Shown here piece after piece: positions 26,726-35,537 of a stretch of DNA of 64,000 nt (its first letter is position 1; every line of letters begins with the position of its first letter). Where the stretch lies: NCBI GenBank assembly GCA_029245955.1, contig JAQWOH010000016.1:27663-91662 (forward strand). The letters are read 5' to 3'. The stretch is from Fuerstiella sp. (GTDB lineage: Bacteria; Planctomycetota; Planctomycetia; Planctomycetales; Planctomycetaceae). Both the position numbers and the translations under genes were made by a program. A model generated the notes under the pieces. It ran no database searches. It was not told where the DNA came from and saw only the letters and a list, made by a program, of their open reading frames with translations.

Positions 26726-28159
26726 CTACTGCCTCGTTGAAGGCAGTTCGATACTTCCGACCAGGGCGCCATGATGCTGTCGGAATATCTGAAACGACAG
26801 CGACTTAAGGTTCTTAATACGGGACTCCAGCAGAATAAACTGCAGGTTACGGTCATCAAGCGTTTCGTATCCGTCCAGACCGAGTAAAATGTCTCCTCGA
26901 CGAATTCCGTGGCGAGCAGCAAGGCCGCCGGAATCAGCAGCGGTGACCCGCATGCCACCTTTGTACTTTCGCCCGATAATCTTCCGGTCCTGAGTGTGAA
27001 GCGACGCCAGCCGCAGGCCAAGCATTGACGCCACCCTGTTTCGAATCTCCGATGGACTGGACGCTGCCTTGGCTTTGTTGACACTGGCAACAGTCTTTAC
27101 GGGCGTTGCGGGCGTTGCGGGCGTTGCGGGCGCGGCGACCGCATTCGGAACACTCTTGCCGATACCGACCGTAAATGGCAGCGTTGTCTCCACACCCTTA
27201 CGCAGAATGGACACATCAACGACAGTTCCGACAGGAATATCAAGCAGTCCCCGTTCCCAGTCAGCGGTATCGCGAATTCGTATGCCCCGGACTTCCGTCA
27301 GCACGTCACCGTTTTTTAATCCACAAATTGCCGCCGCGCTCCCGGCCATCACATCGTCGATGACCAGCTTCTGTTCAGTCGGGGTCTTCACGTCGGTTGT
27401 AAAGACACCGTGCGACACACCGCTCAGGCGTTCTGTGCTGAGCAACCGGGCGATCGTACGGCGCGCCTCGTCTATCGGCAGTGCGAATCCGATTCGCTGG
27501 GCACCCGCACGAATAGCGACGTTGATTCCAATAACCTGCCCGTTGACATTCAGCAACGGACCACCACTGTTACCCGGGTTGATGCTGGCATCTGTCTGTA
27601 TGAGATTCTCGTAGGACTGGGTCTCGTCCACTTCAACATCCCGGCCAATCGCGCTGACGATACCCGATGTGACGGTGTGTTCGTATCCGAATGCATTGCC
27701 CACTGCGAAGACCTGCTCTGCCAGCATCACATCACTGGATGTGCCCAGCGGCATGACGGTCAAAGGTTTTGTCGGATCGATATGAATGATCGCCATGTCG
27801 TGTTTGCGATCAAAAGAGATTTTTCGTCCAGCCAGTGTTTCACCATTCTGGAGCGTGACTGTGATCTGGTCAACGTCGTGGATGACATGGTAATTCGTCA
27901 CGATATAGCCGCGTTCGTCGACCACGATACCAGTGCCCATACCAGTCACGCGGCGCGGTTTCTGAGTGAAGAACCGCGACTCTTTGTCAGCAGGTGCGGC
28001 CTTCTCTGTGTGGATATTGACTACGGATTCCATGCAGGAACGCACGGCTTTGACCAGCGGCGTTACACGCGCATCGTCACCTCGAACGAGCGAGGCGAAA
28101 GTGCACGCACACGGTACAATTAGAAAAACGGCGACAAATTTATGCCGGACTGGGTACAT
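26726..28159 (-). CDS. HtrA/DegP-family periplasmic serine protease with two PDZ-like regions
   Basis: After a signal peptide (FVAVFLIVPCACTFASLVRG) comes a trypsin-like domain. The triad is His91 (TNYHVIHD), Asp121 (RKHDMAIIH) and Ser198 (NPGNSGGPL). The first PDZ covers residues about 250-330. A low-complexity linker with three ATP repeats follows, and a second, degenerate PDZ-like region (GGLAARHGIRRGDILLGLDGYETLDD) lies near 410-460. Such proteases remove misfolded periplasmic proteins under stress. The start codon is the ATG at 28159. It is divergent from the TPR gene, and CitG-like and PTPS-like genes follow at 46 and 6 bp, so all three may share a transcript. Confidence 0.93.
   Translation of the reverse strand: MYPVRHKFVAVFLIVPCACTFASLVRGDDARVTPLVKAVRSCMESVVNIHTEKAAPADKESRFFTQKPRRVTGMGTGIVVDERGYIVTNYHVIHDVDQITVTLQNGETLAGRKISFDRKHDMAIIHIDPTKPLTVMPLGTSSDVMLAEQVFAVGNAFGYEHTVTSGIVSAIGRDVEVDETQSYENLIQTDASINPGNSGGPLLNVNGQVIGINVAIRAGAQRIGFALPIDEARRTIARLLSTERLSGVSHGVFTTDVKTPTEQKLVIDDVMAGSAAAICGLKNGDVLTEVRGIRIRDTADWERGLLDIPVGTVVDVSILRKGVETTLPFTVGIGKSVPNAVAAPATPATPATPVKTVASVNKAKAASSPSEIRNRVASMLGLRLASLHTQDRKIIGRKYKGGMRVTAADSGGLAARHGIRRGDILLGLDGYETLDDRNLQFILLESRIKNLKSLSFQIFRQHHGALVGSIELPSTRQ
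27101..27127 (+). repeat. Three tandem 9-bp repeats in the HtrA linker
   Basis: GGGCGTTGC is repeated three times without change and followed by a partial fourth copy (GGGCGCGGC). On the coding strand it specifies Ala-Thr-Pro units between the two PDZ-like regions. Copy number could vary by slippage without shifting the frame. Confidence 0.8.
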
Positions 28160-28526
28160 GCAGAACCTGCGCCTTCTTCGTCAGCGACTCGTATGTATTG
28201 TTGCGGGCATCTCGGCCACTACGCCAACTGAAGTTTCGGCAGGAGGGAAAATGACCCTTGAACACGGTGTCACGGCGACGCAAACTTTACCTGTGTTCCA
28301 TCTGCGTTAAATTAGGTAATCTTGTCGTGGTTGGCAGCCTTTCTCTGAATTCATTCGACTCAAATACTGTGGGCGACTAAAGTGGTGCCACTTAGACCGT
28401 TCCCCTGACCTATTAGTTGGTGTTGCTGCGAACTTCGAGTCGCCGATCCGGCCACCCAGGCGGTTGTGGTGGCGGTTTTTGCTGCACGGGTCTTCCCCTT
28501 AACCATGAAGATGGTGGAGCAGGTAC
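28160..28526. other. Divergent intergenic region, HtrA to TPR gene
   Basis: These 367 bp should hold promoters for both genes. An open stretch on the plus strand runs on from the shadow of htrA and has no coding character. No clear sigma-70 or sigma-E type boxes or operators could be picked out by eye. Confidence 0.4.
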
Positions 28527-29468
28527 ATGACGGAAGAACAGAAAGTTTCAGTTGTGCTTGGCCAGGCTCGCCGGCTGCTGCAAAAGAAGAGAACGGCCAA
28601 CGCACTAATGGTGTTGACTGCACACCTGCAGGAGGAGCCAGGCGACCGAGATGCGCAGGAATTGCTGGCTGTCTGTCATTTTGTGTCAAAGCAGTATGAG
28701 GAAGCGTTGTCTGCATTTCAGGATTTGACACGACTGGATCCCAACTACGCTCCCGGTTGGGTCAATCTGGGTGCCGTACAAAACCTCATGGGGGATCACC
28801 AGGTCGCTGCCAGGACACTGAGCAAGGCACTGAAGAAGGACAAGAAGAACGCGTCTGCCCACTACAATCTTGGCATCGCACAGAAGGCCCTGAAGATGAA
28901 CTCCATGGCCATATCGTCATATCGTGAAGCGATCAAGCTTGCTCCTGACATGCCGGAACCGTACACCAATCTGGGGAACATGTACGTAGACATGAAAAGC
29001 CTGTCTCAGGCCGTGAAATGTCTGGAAGAGGGTCTCAGGAACTGTCCGAAGTCCGCCAAGCTTGCTGCTGTTCTTGCTCGGGCCAAGCAATTGAAAGAGG
29101 GCCGCCGCCTGAATGAGGCGCCTCTGGGGCGGTTGGTTAATGAGCAAGAGCTGGCAAATCGTCAGATACGAACCGACAAGCGTCACTTGACTCCCCTGCA
29201 AAGGAATGAGGAGCGTGATTCACTGCGTGATCTGACAAAAACGGCCAGACATTTCACCAAACCATTCGTCCCGCTTCTGGACCAGGCTCTGCGCCATCAG
29301 TTGCACATACTGCAACTGGCCGCCGCACAGGGCGACACGCGAAACGAAGCGCCGTCGGCCTTTGCGAAGATGGCTGAGACAGTGCGCGAACTGGACCGCG
29401 TGCGTCAAGGAGCAGCCGAAGCAACCGAAGAGATGAAGACACAACTGGCGAAAGCCGAAGTGGGGTAA
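28527..29468 (+). CDS. Tetratricopeptide repeat protein (313 aa, cytoplasmic)
   Basis: There is no signal peptide. Residues about 5-205 form several TPR units, with clear helix pairs at EALSAFQDLTRLDPNYAPGWVNLG, ASAHYNLGIAQKAL and MPEPYTNLGNMYVDMKSLSQAVKCLEEGL. These pack into a protein-binding superhelix. The remaining 110 residues are helical and charged, ending in a probable coiled coil (MAETVRELDRVRQGAAEATEEMKTQ, read in parts). It is likely an adaptor or scaffold; the partner is unknown. GGAGCAGGTAC before the ATG at 28527 is an acceptable SD. It ends 34 bp from the convergent redoxin gene. Confidence 0.88.
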   Translation: MTEEQKVSVVLGQARRLLQKKRTANALMVLTAHLQEEPGDRDAQELLAVCHFVSKQYEEALSAFQDLTRLDPNYAPGWVNLGAVQNLMGDHQVAARTLSKALKKDKKNASAHYNLGIAQKALKMNSMAISSYREAIKLAPDMPEPYTNLGNMYVDMKSLSQAVKCLEEGLRNCPKSAKLAAVLARAKQLKEGRRLNEAPLGRLVNEQELANRQIRTDKRHLTPLQRNEERDSLRDLTKTARHFTKPFVPLLDQALRHQLHILQLAAAQGDTRNEAPSAFAKMAETVRELDRVRQGAAEATEEMKTQLAKAEVG

Positions 29469-29502
29469 GCGGACGGTTCGCTGGGCGGGCGTCCGTGCCA
29501 AT

Positions 29503-30117
29503 CTATCGACGCCGTCGGCTGAATCTAATCGTGCAGCCTCGAGCTCCTGTCCTGGTGACCTCCGGCAGTTTTCCGGCGATAGCGGCTTCGATGGCCAGAT
29601 CAATGTAGGATACAGTGACCTTTCCGGCGTCGGTGCTGTCATCCATTGCCCCTCGGTAGATGAGCTTTCTTTCCTTGTTCAGGACATAGAATTCCGGCGT
29701 GTAAACGGCGCCATAGGCTCTGGCGACTGCATGGGATTCATCTCGAAGATACGAAAACTCGAACCGCTTCTTCGCAGCTCGTTCTTTCATCTTGTGCAGT
29801 TCATCCGCAGGATATGCATTGGAATTGATCGCCACCACTCTGATGCCTGCTGCGGCGTTCGCGTATTTCTTGTGAAGAGCGATCAGTCTGTCTTCGTAGT
29901 CAATGGAGTACGGGCAGCTGTTGCTGGTGAAGACGACAACCACGGCAGCGGCATCGTCCAGGTCTGTCAGGGAGTGTGCCTTACCGTCCGTGCCGGTCAG
30001 GTTTTTCCAGCCCGGAGCGACATCACCAATTTTCGGTGTCATCGGTGTTTTCTGAGCGACGGCATGCAGAGGCGACAGCAGGCAGTACGTGCCGACGAGA
30101 AATAACATCCTGAGCAT
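29503..30117 (-). CDS. Secreted redoxin (AhpC/TSA-TlpA-like) with Cys-Pro-Tyr-Ser active site
   Basis: A signal peptide (MLRMLFLVGTYCLLSPLHAVAQ) precedes a thioredoxin fold. Family marks are KIGDVAPGWKNLTGTDGK, then VVVVFTSNSCPYSIDYEDR, then INSNAYPADE and YTPEFYVLN with the cis-Pro. The second Cys of the usual C-x-x-C is Ser, so it resembles peroxiredoxin-like or single-Cys members common in planctomycetes rather than a disulfide reductase. It probably handles peroxides or thiols in the periplasm. The ATG at 30117 follows AAGGTAAT, a good SD. The open frame to 30330 is judged an artefact. It lies 82 bp downstream of cdsA. Confidence 0.85.
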   Translation of the reverse strand: MLRMLFLVGTYCLLSPLHAVAQKTPMTPKIGDVAPGWKNLTGTDGKAHSLTDLDDAAAVVVVFTSNSCPYSIDYEDRLIALHKKYANAAAGIRVVAINSNAYPADELHKMKERAAKKRFEFSYLRDESHAVARAYGAVYTPEFYVLNKERKLIYRGAMDDSTDAGKVTVSYIDLAIEAAIAGKLPEVTRTGARGCTIRFSRRRR

Positions 30118-30199
30118 TAGTATTACCTTAAACGGCCTGGTGATCCGGACCGACTCCGGTGCACGAATCACACAGCAGAAACTTTTTATTAGGGCAATT

Positions 30200-31096
30200 C
30201 TAACCGGCGGGGGGCCACAGCATCCACCACGCAAGTGCAAAGGGGCCCGCGAACAAAGGACTGTCGAGCAAATCGAGCAGTCCTCCAAACCCAGGCAACA
30301 ACGTTGCCGAGTCCTTTTTTTCTGCGTCACGCTTTATGAGCGATTCGCACAGATCGCCAATCAAACCAACAAATCCCATTGTCACGCTGTACGCCAGCAC
30401 ACACTCCAGGCTGGCTGCCGCCGGAGCACTCTCAAAGAATCGTCCCCCGAATGTCAGCCACAGCCAGCCCCCCAGGCAGCTGCCGACCAGGGCGCCGAAT
30501 CCGCCCATCCATGTTTTCCCAGGACTCAGACGGGGGATCAGTTTTCGCCGGCCCCACAGTCTTCCGAACGTGTAGGCCATAATGTCTCCGCTCTTGGCGG
30601 CGATAATCACAGAACCAATCGCAAAATACCCAATCGACGCTTCCGGGAACCAGCGGAACTGAGCGATCACGGCCAGCAGTCCTCCGGCGTACAGCAGGCT
30701 GACTGCGTTCGCACCAAGCGACTCCATAGAACGGCCCGGTTTTCGAAACCGGACCGCCTCAAACAGCATGAGCAACACAAACCCACCAACGATCGCCGCA
30801 GCGACCCAGCCCAGAGAAATCAGCAGCGCCTGCTGAGGGGCGGCCTTTATGTCCATCCGCGAATGGGCCCACGCGGCAAAAATGGTCAGCACATTGCACA
30901 GAGCGGTCAGTTCGAAGCTCGGCTGCATCGCGCGAGTCTTCAGCAACCGGCTCATCTCAAAGGTACTGCGAATCGAAAGTAACAGGCAGAATACCAGCAA
31001 CACCGGAGCGCCGGCACCTAACGTCGAATCCCACCAGAACAGTACCAGCAGGCTGGGCACCAGGACTGCTGATATTCCTAACCTCCATCCAAGCAT
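30200..31096 (-). CDS. cdsA: Phosphatidate cytidylyltransferase (CDP-diglyceride synthase)
   Basis: CdsA makes CDP-diacylglycerol from phosphatidate and CTP at the inner membrane, the branch point for phospholipids. Eight or so hydrophobic segments are visible. SGDIMAYTFGRLWGRRKLIPRLSPGKTWMG and the C-terminal signature S-L-I-K-R-x4-K-D-x5-P-G identify it. The signature normally continues H-G-G-x-x-D-R; here it reads F-G-G-L-L-D-L. Planctomycete enzymes may share this change. Its position 27 bp after uppS, a common bacterial pair, supports the call. The ATG at 31096 starts directly before the first membrane segment. Confidence 0.92.
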   Translation of the reverse strand: MLGWRLGISAVLVPSLLVLFWWDSTLGAGAPVLLVFCLLLSIRSTFEMSRLLKTRAMQPSFELTALCNVLTIFAAWAHSRMDIKAAPQQALLISLGWVAAAIVGGFVLLMLFEAVRFRKPGRSMESLGANAVSLLYAGGLLAVIAQFRWFPEASIGYFAIGSVIIAAKSGDIMAYTFGRLWGRRKLIPRLSPGKTWMGGFGALVGSCLGGWLWLTFGGRFFESAPAAASLECVLAYSVTMGFVGLIGDLCESLIKRDAEKKDSATLLPGFGGLLDLLDSPLFAGPFALAWWMLWPPAG

Positions 31097-31123
31097 AACC
31101 GCGTTTCCGTTTACAGAATTGTG

Positions 31124-31915
31124 CTAGGCACTGGCCGAGGATGGACCTTCCGTCGTTGTGTGAAGGCCTCCGAAACGACGGTCTCGAGCGGCAAATTCCT
31201 GTAACGCCGCGTGTAGATTCGATTCACGAAAGTCCGGCCAGCAACAGTCCGTGACCCAGAGTTCGGAATAACTGATCTGCCACAGCAAATAGTTGCTGAT
31301 ACGCATTTCACCGGCGGTACGGATCAGTAAATCCGGATCAGGCATGCCGGATGTCATCAGATAGCTGGCCACTGTGTTTTCGGTAATTGTATCAGCGGAA
31401 AGGGTGCCCTGCTGAACCTTGCGTGCAATCTGCTGCACAGCCTCCGTGATTTCCATTCGAGCTCCGTAATTGACGGCCAGACACAACATCATACCGTCGT
31501 TACCAGCAGCCGCGTCTTCCGTCAGCTTGATCTCTCTCTGTATCGCAGGATCAAGTTCCGCGGTCTTCCCGATCACGCGAAACTGCAGGCCCTGCTCACA
31601 GATCAAACGGCGTTCTTCCACCAGGTAGTGCCGCAGCAGCTTCATCAACAGGCTCAGTTCCAGCTTTGGTCGCTTCCAGTTTTCACTTGAGAAGCAATAG
31701 AGCGTCAACTGCTGCAGCCCAAGTCGAGAACATTCCTCAACGACGGTTCGCACAGACTTCACGCCACGTCGATGGCCTTCAATTCTGGGCAATCCGCGTT
31801 GCTGTGCCCAGCGACCATTGCCATCCATGATGATGGCGATGTGCTGTGCAAGTCGCTCTCGAGACAACCCCAGTTCTTCGAGCTGTTCGTTCGTGTAAGC
31901 CGGTTCACGAGCCAA
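31124..31915 (-). CDS. uppS: Isoprenyl (undecaprenyl) diphosphate synthase
   Basis: A cis-prenyltransferase that extends farnesyl diphosphate with isopentenyl units to form the lipid carrier for cell-wall synthesis. The family motif HIAIIMDGNGRWAQQRGLPR has the catalytic Asp at residue 31. It is followed by GHRRGVKSVR, LTLYCFSSENWKRP and the C-terminal DLLIRTAGEMRISNYLLWQ and WPDF blocks. The length is 263. The start is a TTG at 31915, preceded by GGAG at 7 nt. An ATG slightly upstream is out of frame. cdsA follows 27 bp downstream. Confidence 0.95.
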   Translation of the reverse strand: MAREPAYTNEQLEELGLSRERLAQHIAIIMDGNGRWAQQRGLPRIEGHRRGVKSVRTVVEECSRLGLQQLTLYCFSSENWKRPKLELSLLMKLLRHYLVEERRLICEQGLQFRVIGKTAELDPAIQREIKLTEDAAAGNDGMMLCLAVNYGARMEITEAVQQIARKVQQGTLSADTITENTVASYLMTSGMPDPDLLIRTAGEMRISNYLLWQISYSELWVTDCCWPDFRESNLHAALQEFAARDRRFGGLHTTTEGPSSASA

Positions 31916-32085
31916 GAGAAAACTCCATATCCTTCACAGGTCGCCCAATCATACTGCGACAGTCTGTCTGAATCACGTCCCGTCCGGCCCGATTCAGACG
32001 TCGTTCGGGCATCCTCGCAGTAATGCGACATGGAGTTTTAGGCGAATGGTTCGCCGACAACAGTGTTGTTCGTCTTTTTTCTGCC

Positions 32086-33858
32086 TTACTCAACTTCAGC
32101 GGCGTAGACATGGATTTCGACGCGGCGGTTCTTGGCATGGTTGCCGGGGTCATTGGGGTCGGCTGGAGTATCCCAGCCAGCACCATTTGCGTTGAACTGA
32201 TTCGGATCCAGCTGAAACTTCTGTACCAGAGCCTCCTTCACGGAATTTGCCCGATTCCCTGACAGCTCTTTCACCAGACTGTCATCCGGCAGCAGCGATT
32301 TCATCGAGGCATCCGTGTGGCCTTCGATCACAACACGGGCGGCGCCAAACTGTCCGACGAGTTTGGAAATTTCTTCCAGGACAAAATCGACATTCGGGTC
32401 GTAGAGTTCTTCGACCTGAGTGCCGTCGCCCTGGGTTCTGGTCACTTTGTGGTCCAGGTCGTGTCGATTGGGCGGAAAGTGGATAATCACGGTGTTTGTC
32501 AGCACCTCGTCCGATTCCGCTCTGATTTCGCCCGTACTTTTGGGCGCGAACTGCACTTGATATTCATTCTTCTGCGACGCGTATGCCTCTTCCTGTCCAA
32601 GCTTCTGCAGAATGCTGAAGTCAACAACGTTATCGAAGGGAACCGGCTGATGGGTCACCGACCGGATCCGGCGATAGATGTAGTAAGCCTGATTCCAGAC
32701 AGATTCGAAACGTGCCGGGTTGTTCTGATTCAGGAAAAAATCGCGGTTCTCGGCAAAGTTGGTTGAGTGAGCATCTGCCAGCATGCCAAGACACTCGTCC
32801 TTGGGAATCGCATACCCCTGCGCCATCCATTCGGCCACTTTCTGCTGCTCGGCCTGGTTCGTGAGTGCTTCGACAGAACCGAAGATGCCCCGCACGAGTC
32901 CTTCAATCAGATCCGGGTTATCGCTGGCAAAGTCGGCGCGAGCATACCACACATCAGCAATCAGCTTGTTGGCTGTCAAAGTATTGACGAGCATGCGATT
33001 TCCCTCCTGTTCGGACAGCGTGTAGATGTCCGGCGCCCAGGAAACACAGGCCGCGATTTCCTTGTTTGCATTAAAGGCTGCGGCGGCTTCGAATGCGTCG
33101 TTGGTATAACGGAAGGTGACGTCTCCGGGTTGCAGGCCTCCGGCCACCAGCATGCTGAGAGCGAAATATTCAGATGGCGAGTTTTTGGCCAGAACAACTG
33201 TCTTGCCTTTCAGGTCTGCGACGGTCTTGATTTCGTTTCGCACAACGATGCCATCGCCACCGTTGGACCAGTCCACCTGCTGGAAAATTCGTGGCATGAT
33301 GCGGCTGTCGCGGGGTGTGCCGGATTTATTAACAAATCCTTCCATGAACAGTGGCAACATATCTACTGTTGCCCACCCGATGTGGTAATCGCCCGCTGCG
33401 TAGGCATCTCGCATGACCACAGGGTCGTCAGCCAGGATCAGATGGACCTTGAATTCCTTACCGTCGGGAGTCTGCCAGACTTTCTTCGGCTGAAATCCTT
33501 CGTTCGCGTGGATGATTGGTGCCCAGCCGGCCCACACGTTCAGTGCGAAGCGAACGGTATTGTCTTCCAGCGGCTTGTACGCAGCCGTGCCCTTGACCGC
33601 CGGCAACCGCTCTGACGGAACAAACGAATACTCTTTGACTGTCGTGACCAGGTCATCGGAAGAAGCCGCTTCCGCTGTATTTGCTGCAATGTTCAGCATG
33701 CCCGGATCCAGAGTTGCCTCACCTCCATTTTCCCCGGGCGGCTCAGGAGCAGGCTGGTCACCAAAGAAACCAGCCTGCATGCCAGCAAAGTAAACCAGTC
33801 CTCCGATTACCACAAGAACCGCGAGATAGAATACGGCTGTTGGACGACCACCTGACAT
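32086..33858 (-). CDS. Membrane-anchored ABC-type substrate-binding protein fused to an OmpA peptidoglycan-binding domain
   Basis: A short cytoplasmic N-terminus is followed by one membrane segment (AVFYLAVLVVIGGLVYFAG, residues about 8-28) and an acidic/Pro linker. Residues about 85-400 resemble NMT1/SsuA/TauA periplasmic binding proteins: VRFALNVWAGWAPIIHANEG, ADLKGKTVVLAKNSPSEYF, AACVSWAPDI. Residues about 470-590 are an OmpA-like domain, with VVIEGHTDAS, LSGNRANSVKEAL and NRRVEIHV. The binding lobe should therefore be held between membrane and cell wall. No permease or ATPase gene is adjacent, so the ligand and purpose are open; sensing is as likely as transport. The ATG at 33858 follows GGGAG. 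The frame runs to 33909 without coding character. Confidence 0.85.
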   Translation of the reverse strand: MSGGRPTAVFYLAVLVVIGGLVYFAGMQAGFFGDQPAPEPPGENGGEATLDPGMLNIAANTAEAASSDDLVTTVKEYSFVPSERLPAVKGTAAYKPLEDNTVRFALNVWAGWAPIIHANEGFQPKKVWQTPDGKEFKVHLILADDPVVMRDAYAAGDYHIGWATVDMLPLFMEGFVNKSGTPRDSRIMPRIFQQVDWSNGGDGIVVRNEIKTVADLKGKTVVLAKNSPSEYFALSMLVAGGLQPGDVTFRYTNDAFEAAAAFNANKEIAACVSWAPDIYTLSEQEGNRMLVNTLTANKLIADVWYARADFASDNPDLIEGLVRGIFGSVEALTNQAEQQKVAEWMAQGYAIPKDECLGMLADAHSTNFAENRDFFLNQNNPARFESVWNQAYYIYRRIRSVTHQPVPFDNVVDFSILQKLGQEEAYASQKNEYQVQFAPKSTGEIRAESDEVLTNTVIIHFPPNRHDLDHKVTRTQGDGTQVEELYDPNVDFVLEEISKLVGQFGAARVVIEGHTDASMKSLLPDDSLVKELSGNRANSVKEALVQKFQLDPNQFNANGAGWDTPADPNDPGNHAKNRRVEIHVYAAEVE

Positions 33859-34282
33859 CTGAAAAGCTCCCGTTCGTGTTGAATTCTGCTGACGTCTTAA
33901 GCGATGCACAGTGTTACAGCGGTAGGTGTCCGCATTATTTACGGTACTTGTGTATGGTCCGAAACGTCAGAAATGTGAGTGTACTGTTCTGCACGGCAAC
34001 CCTGAGATCATTCCAAAGCCCTCGACTGCCCACAGACATAAGTATCCCGAAACGAGAGGATTCCGCAATCGGATCAGCGAAATTCTAGCGGGCTTCAGTG
34101 CCGTCCCTCAATTCATCCACCAGCGTATGGCCGGATTCAGCCCCATTTACATCTTCTGCACGTTGGCGCTTGTCAACCAAATCAGTTGTCTCAACAATGC
34201 CTGCCGCCAGACGGGTTCCTTTCGTCATAATCCCTTACGTCCGGGAATCTGGTGCCAACATTGCTGCAAATTCAGTGAAAAT
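33859..34282. other. Divergent intergenic region
   Basis: About 424 bp lie between the binding protein and the MntR-like gene. The plus frame is open from 33926, but its translation before residue 120 does not look like protein sequence and has no SD. It should contain promoters for both genes; no manganese-box-like palindrome was picked out. Confidence 0.4.
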
Positions 34283-34711
34283 ATGTCAACGGCAAAGCGA
34301 AAGCAGAATCAGCACAAACGAACTCGCCAGGACCACGCGACGGAGCTGGCTGAGGACTATGTTGAGGCCATCGCTGCGATAATCGACCAGCACGGTCAGT
34401 GCAGAGCGGTTGACTTATCGCAACAATTCGAAGTCAGTCATGTTACGGTGAATCGTACCATCGGGCGACTTCAGCGAGACGGTCTGGTGACTTCACAACC
34501 GTACGCTCCGGTGGAGCTTACCGAGAAAGGCCGCCGTATCGCACGCGATTCTCAGCGCCGCCACCAAACCGTGTATACGTTTCTGCTGATGCTGGGGGTC
34601 TCTGAACGCACTGCAACAATCGATACGGAGGGCATTGAACACCACGTTAGCCCCGAAACCCTGTTACAAATGCAGGAATACATCGATGCCTGTCAGGCAG
34701 ATGAAAAGTAA
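34283..34711 (+). CDS. mntR: MntR-like (DtxR family) metal-dependent transcriptional regulator
   Basis: At 142 residues it matches the short MntR type. Helix-turn-helix residues about 35-85 read LAEDYVEAIAAIIDQHGQCRAVDLSQQFEVSHVTVNRTIGRLQRDGLV (in parts). The metal-binding half then holds RDSQRRHQTVYTFLLMLGVSE and TEGIEHHVSPETL, with Glu and His residues placed as in E. coli MntR. It likely represses manganese uptake genes when Mn is plentiful, but no transporter gene lies in the window. The ATG at 34283 is chosen because similarity begins soon after. The upstream SD is weak, and an earlier start cannot be excluded. Confidence 0.85.
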   Translation: MSTAKRKQNQHKRTRQDHATELAEDYVEAIAAIIDQHGQCRAVDLSQQFEVSHVTVNRTIGRLQRDGLVTSQPYAPVELTEKGRRIARDSQRRHQTVYTFLLMLGVSERTATIDTEGIEHHVSPETLLQMQEYIDACQADEK

Positions 34712-35537
34712 GATAAACTAAACACCGCATGTGGCCAACGCATAAACGCTGGTAGATCCGCTCATGACAGTGATGCTGCGAACTGCTGGCTGTGGCCACT
34801 GTCCGGCACTTCCATTCGAGGCTCCGTCGCTCAACGTCTGTCTTGTTGCGGTGCGGTCGTTCTTCGAAGCCATGGCAACCACGGCTTCGAAGTCCCAAAC
34901 GCCGGCCGTACCTGCAGCATGGGAACCCGGGCTGATGATCCACAACACGTCATCGATGCTTTCAGTGATGAACGTGCCATTGTGGTGCTGTAGACGTGTA
35001 CGGTTTGATGTGCTTTGATCACGGATCAGAAAGGCGATTCCGGTGAAGACCCGATGCGGGGCACGTCTGCTGAAAATCCCTTAACCTGACACGGGCCACC
35101 GCCTCTTCTCGTGGGGTCCCCGAAGAGCTGCAGCGTGGGATTCCAAACGACCGGCAAGACCGCGCTGCTGTGCTGTCGCTGGCAAGAAAACACTGAGTGC
35201 GGTGACCGAACCGAAGATCTGCCCCACGCATTACACGGGCCTCCGACTGCTTGGCAGTGCGGCGGATTTCGCTTCCCTGGCCGCCAGCGGGCTGATTCTG
35301 CGACACCCCATCGCTGTCGACAATGCGCTGGTGCTTCATTGGGATCCGTAAATATGAAATCCTCTTCAAACGTAACGCACCTCACACACAGTCGCCGATC
35401 TGTGACGGGTACACGCCGTAGATGGTTTTACAGACCGTGCACCGGGGCCTCGAACCGCTGCATCGCACCGCACATCAACGCCGTGCGGCAGACTCGAACC
35501 CTCTTGATTTTCACATGGACAGCCAAACAGAGAAATT
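34712..35537. other. Long region without a confident gene
   Basis: About 825 bp. A minus-strand frame is open from about 35080 to 34718 and reads fairly naturally (for example HHNGTFITESIDDVLWIIS, later VWDFEAVVAMAS), but it has no ATG near its beginning, no SD and no family I recognise. It could be the tail of a decayed gene. Two GGTTCGAG-like stretches near 35450 and 35490 do not fold as tRNAs. Confidence 0.35.

Noticed and set aside
32767..33615. 282-codon plus-strand open frame
   Set aside because: Antisense to the OmpA-fused binding protein, whose sense frame has clear domains.
35441..35500. GGTTCGAG-like stretches on the minus strand, possible tRNA T-arms
   Set aside because: The flanking 5-bp stems do not pair and no acceptor or anticodon arm could be drawn.
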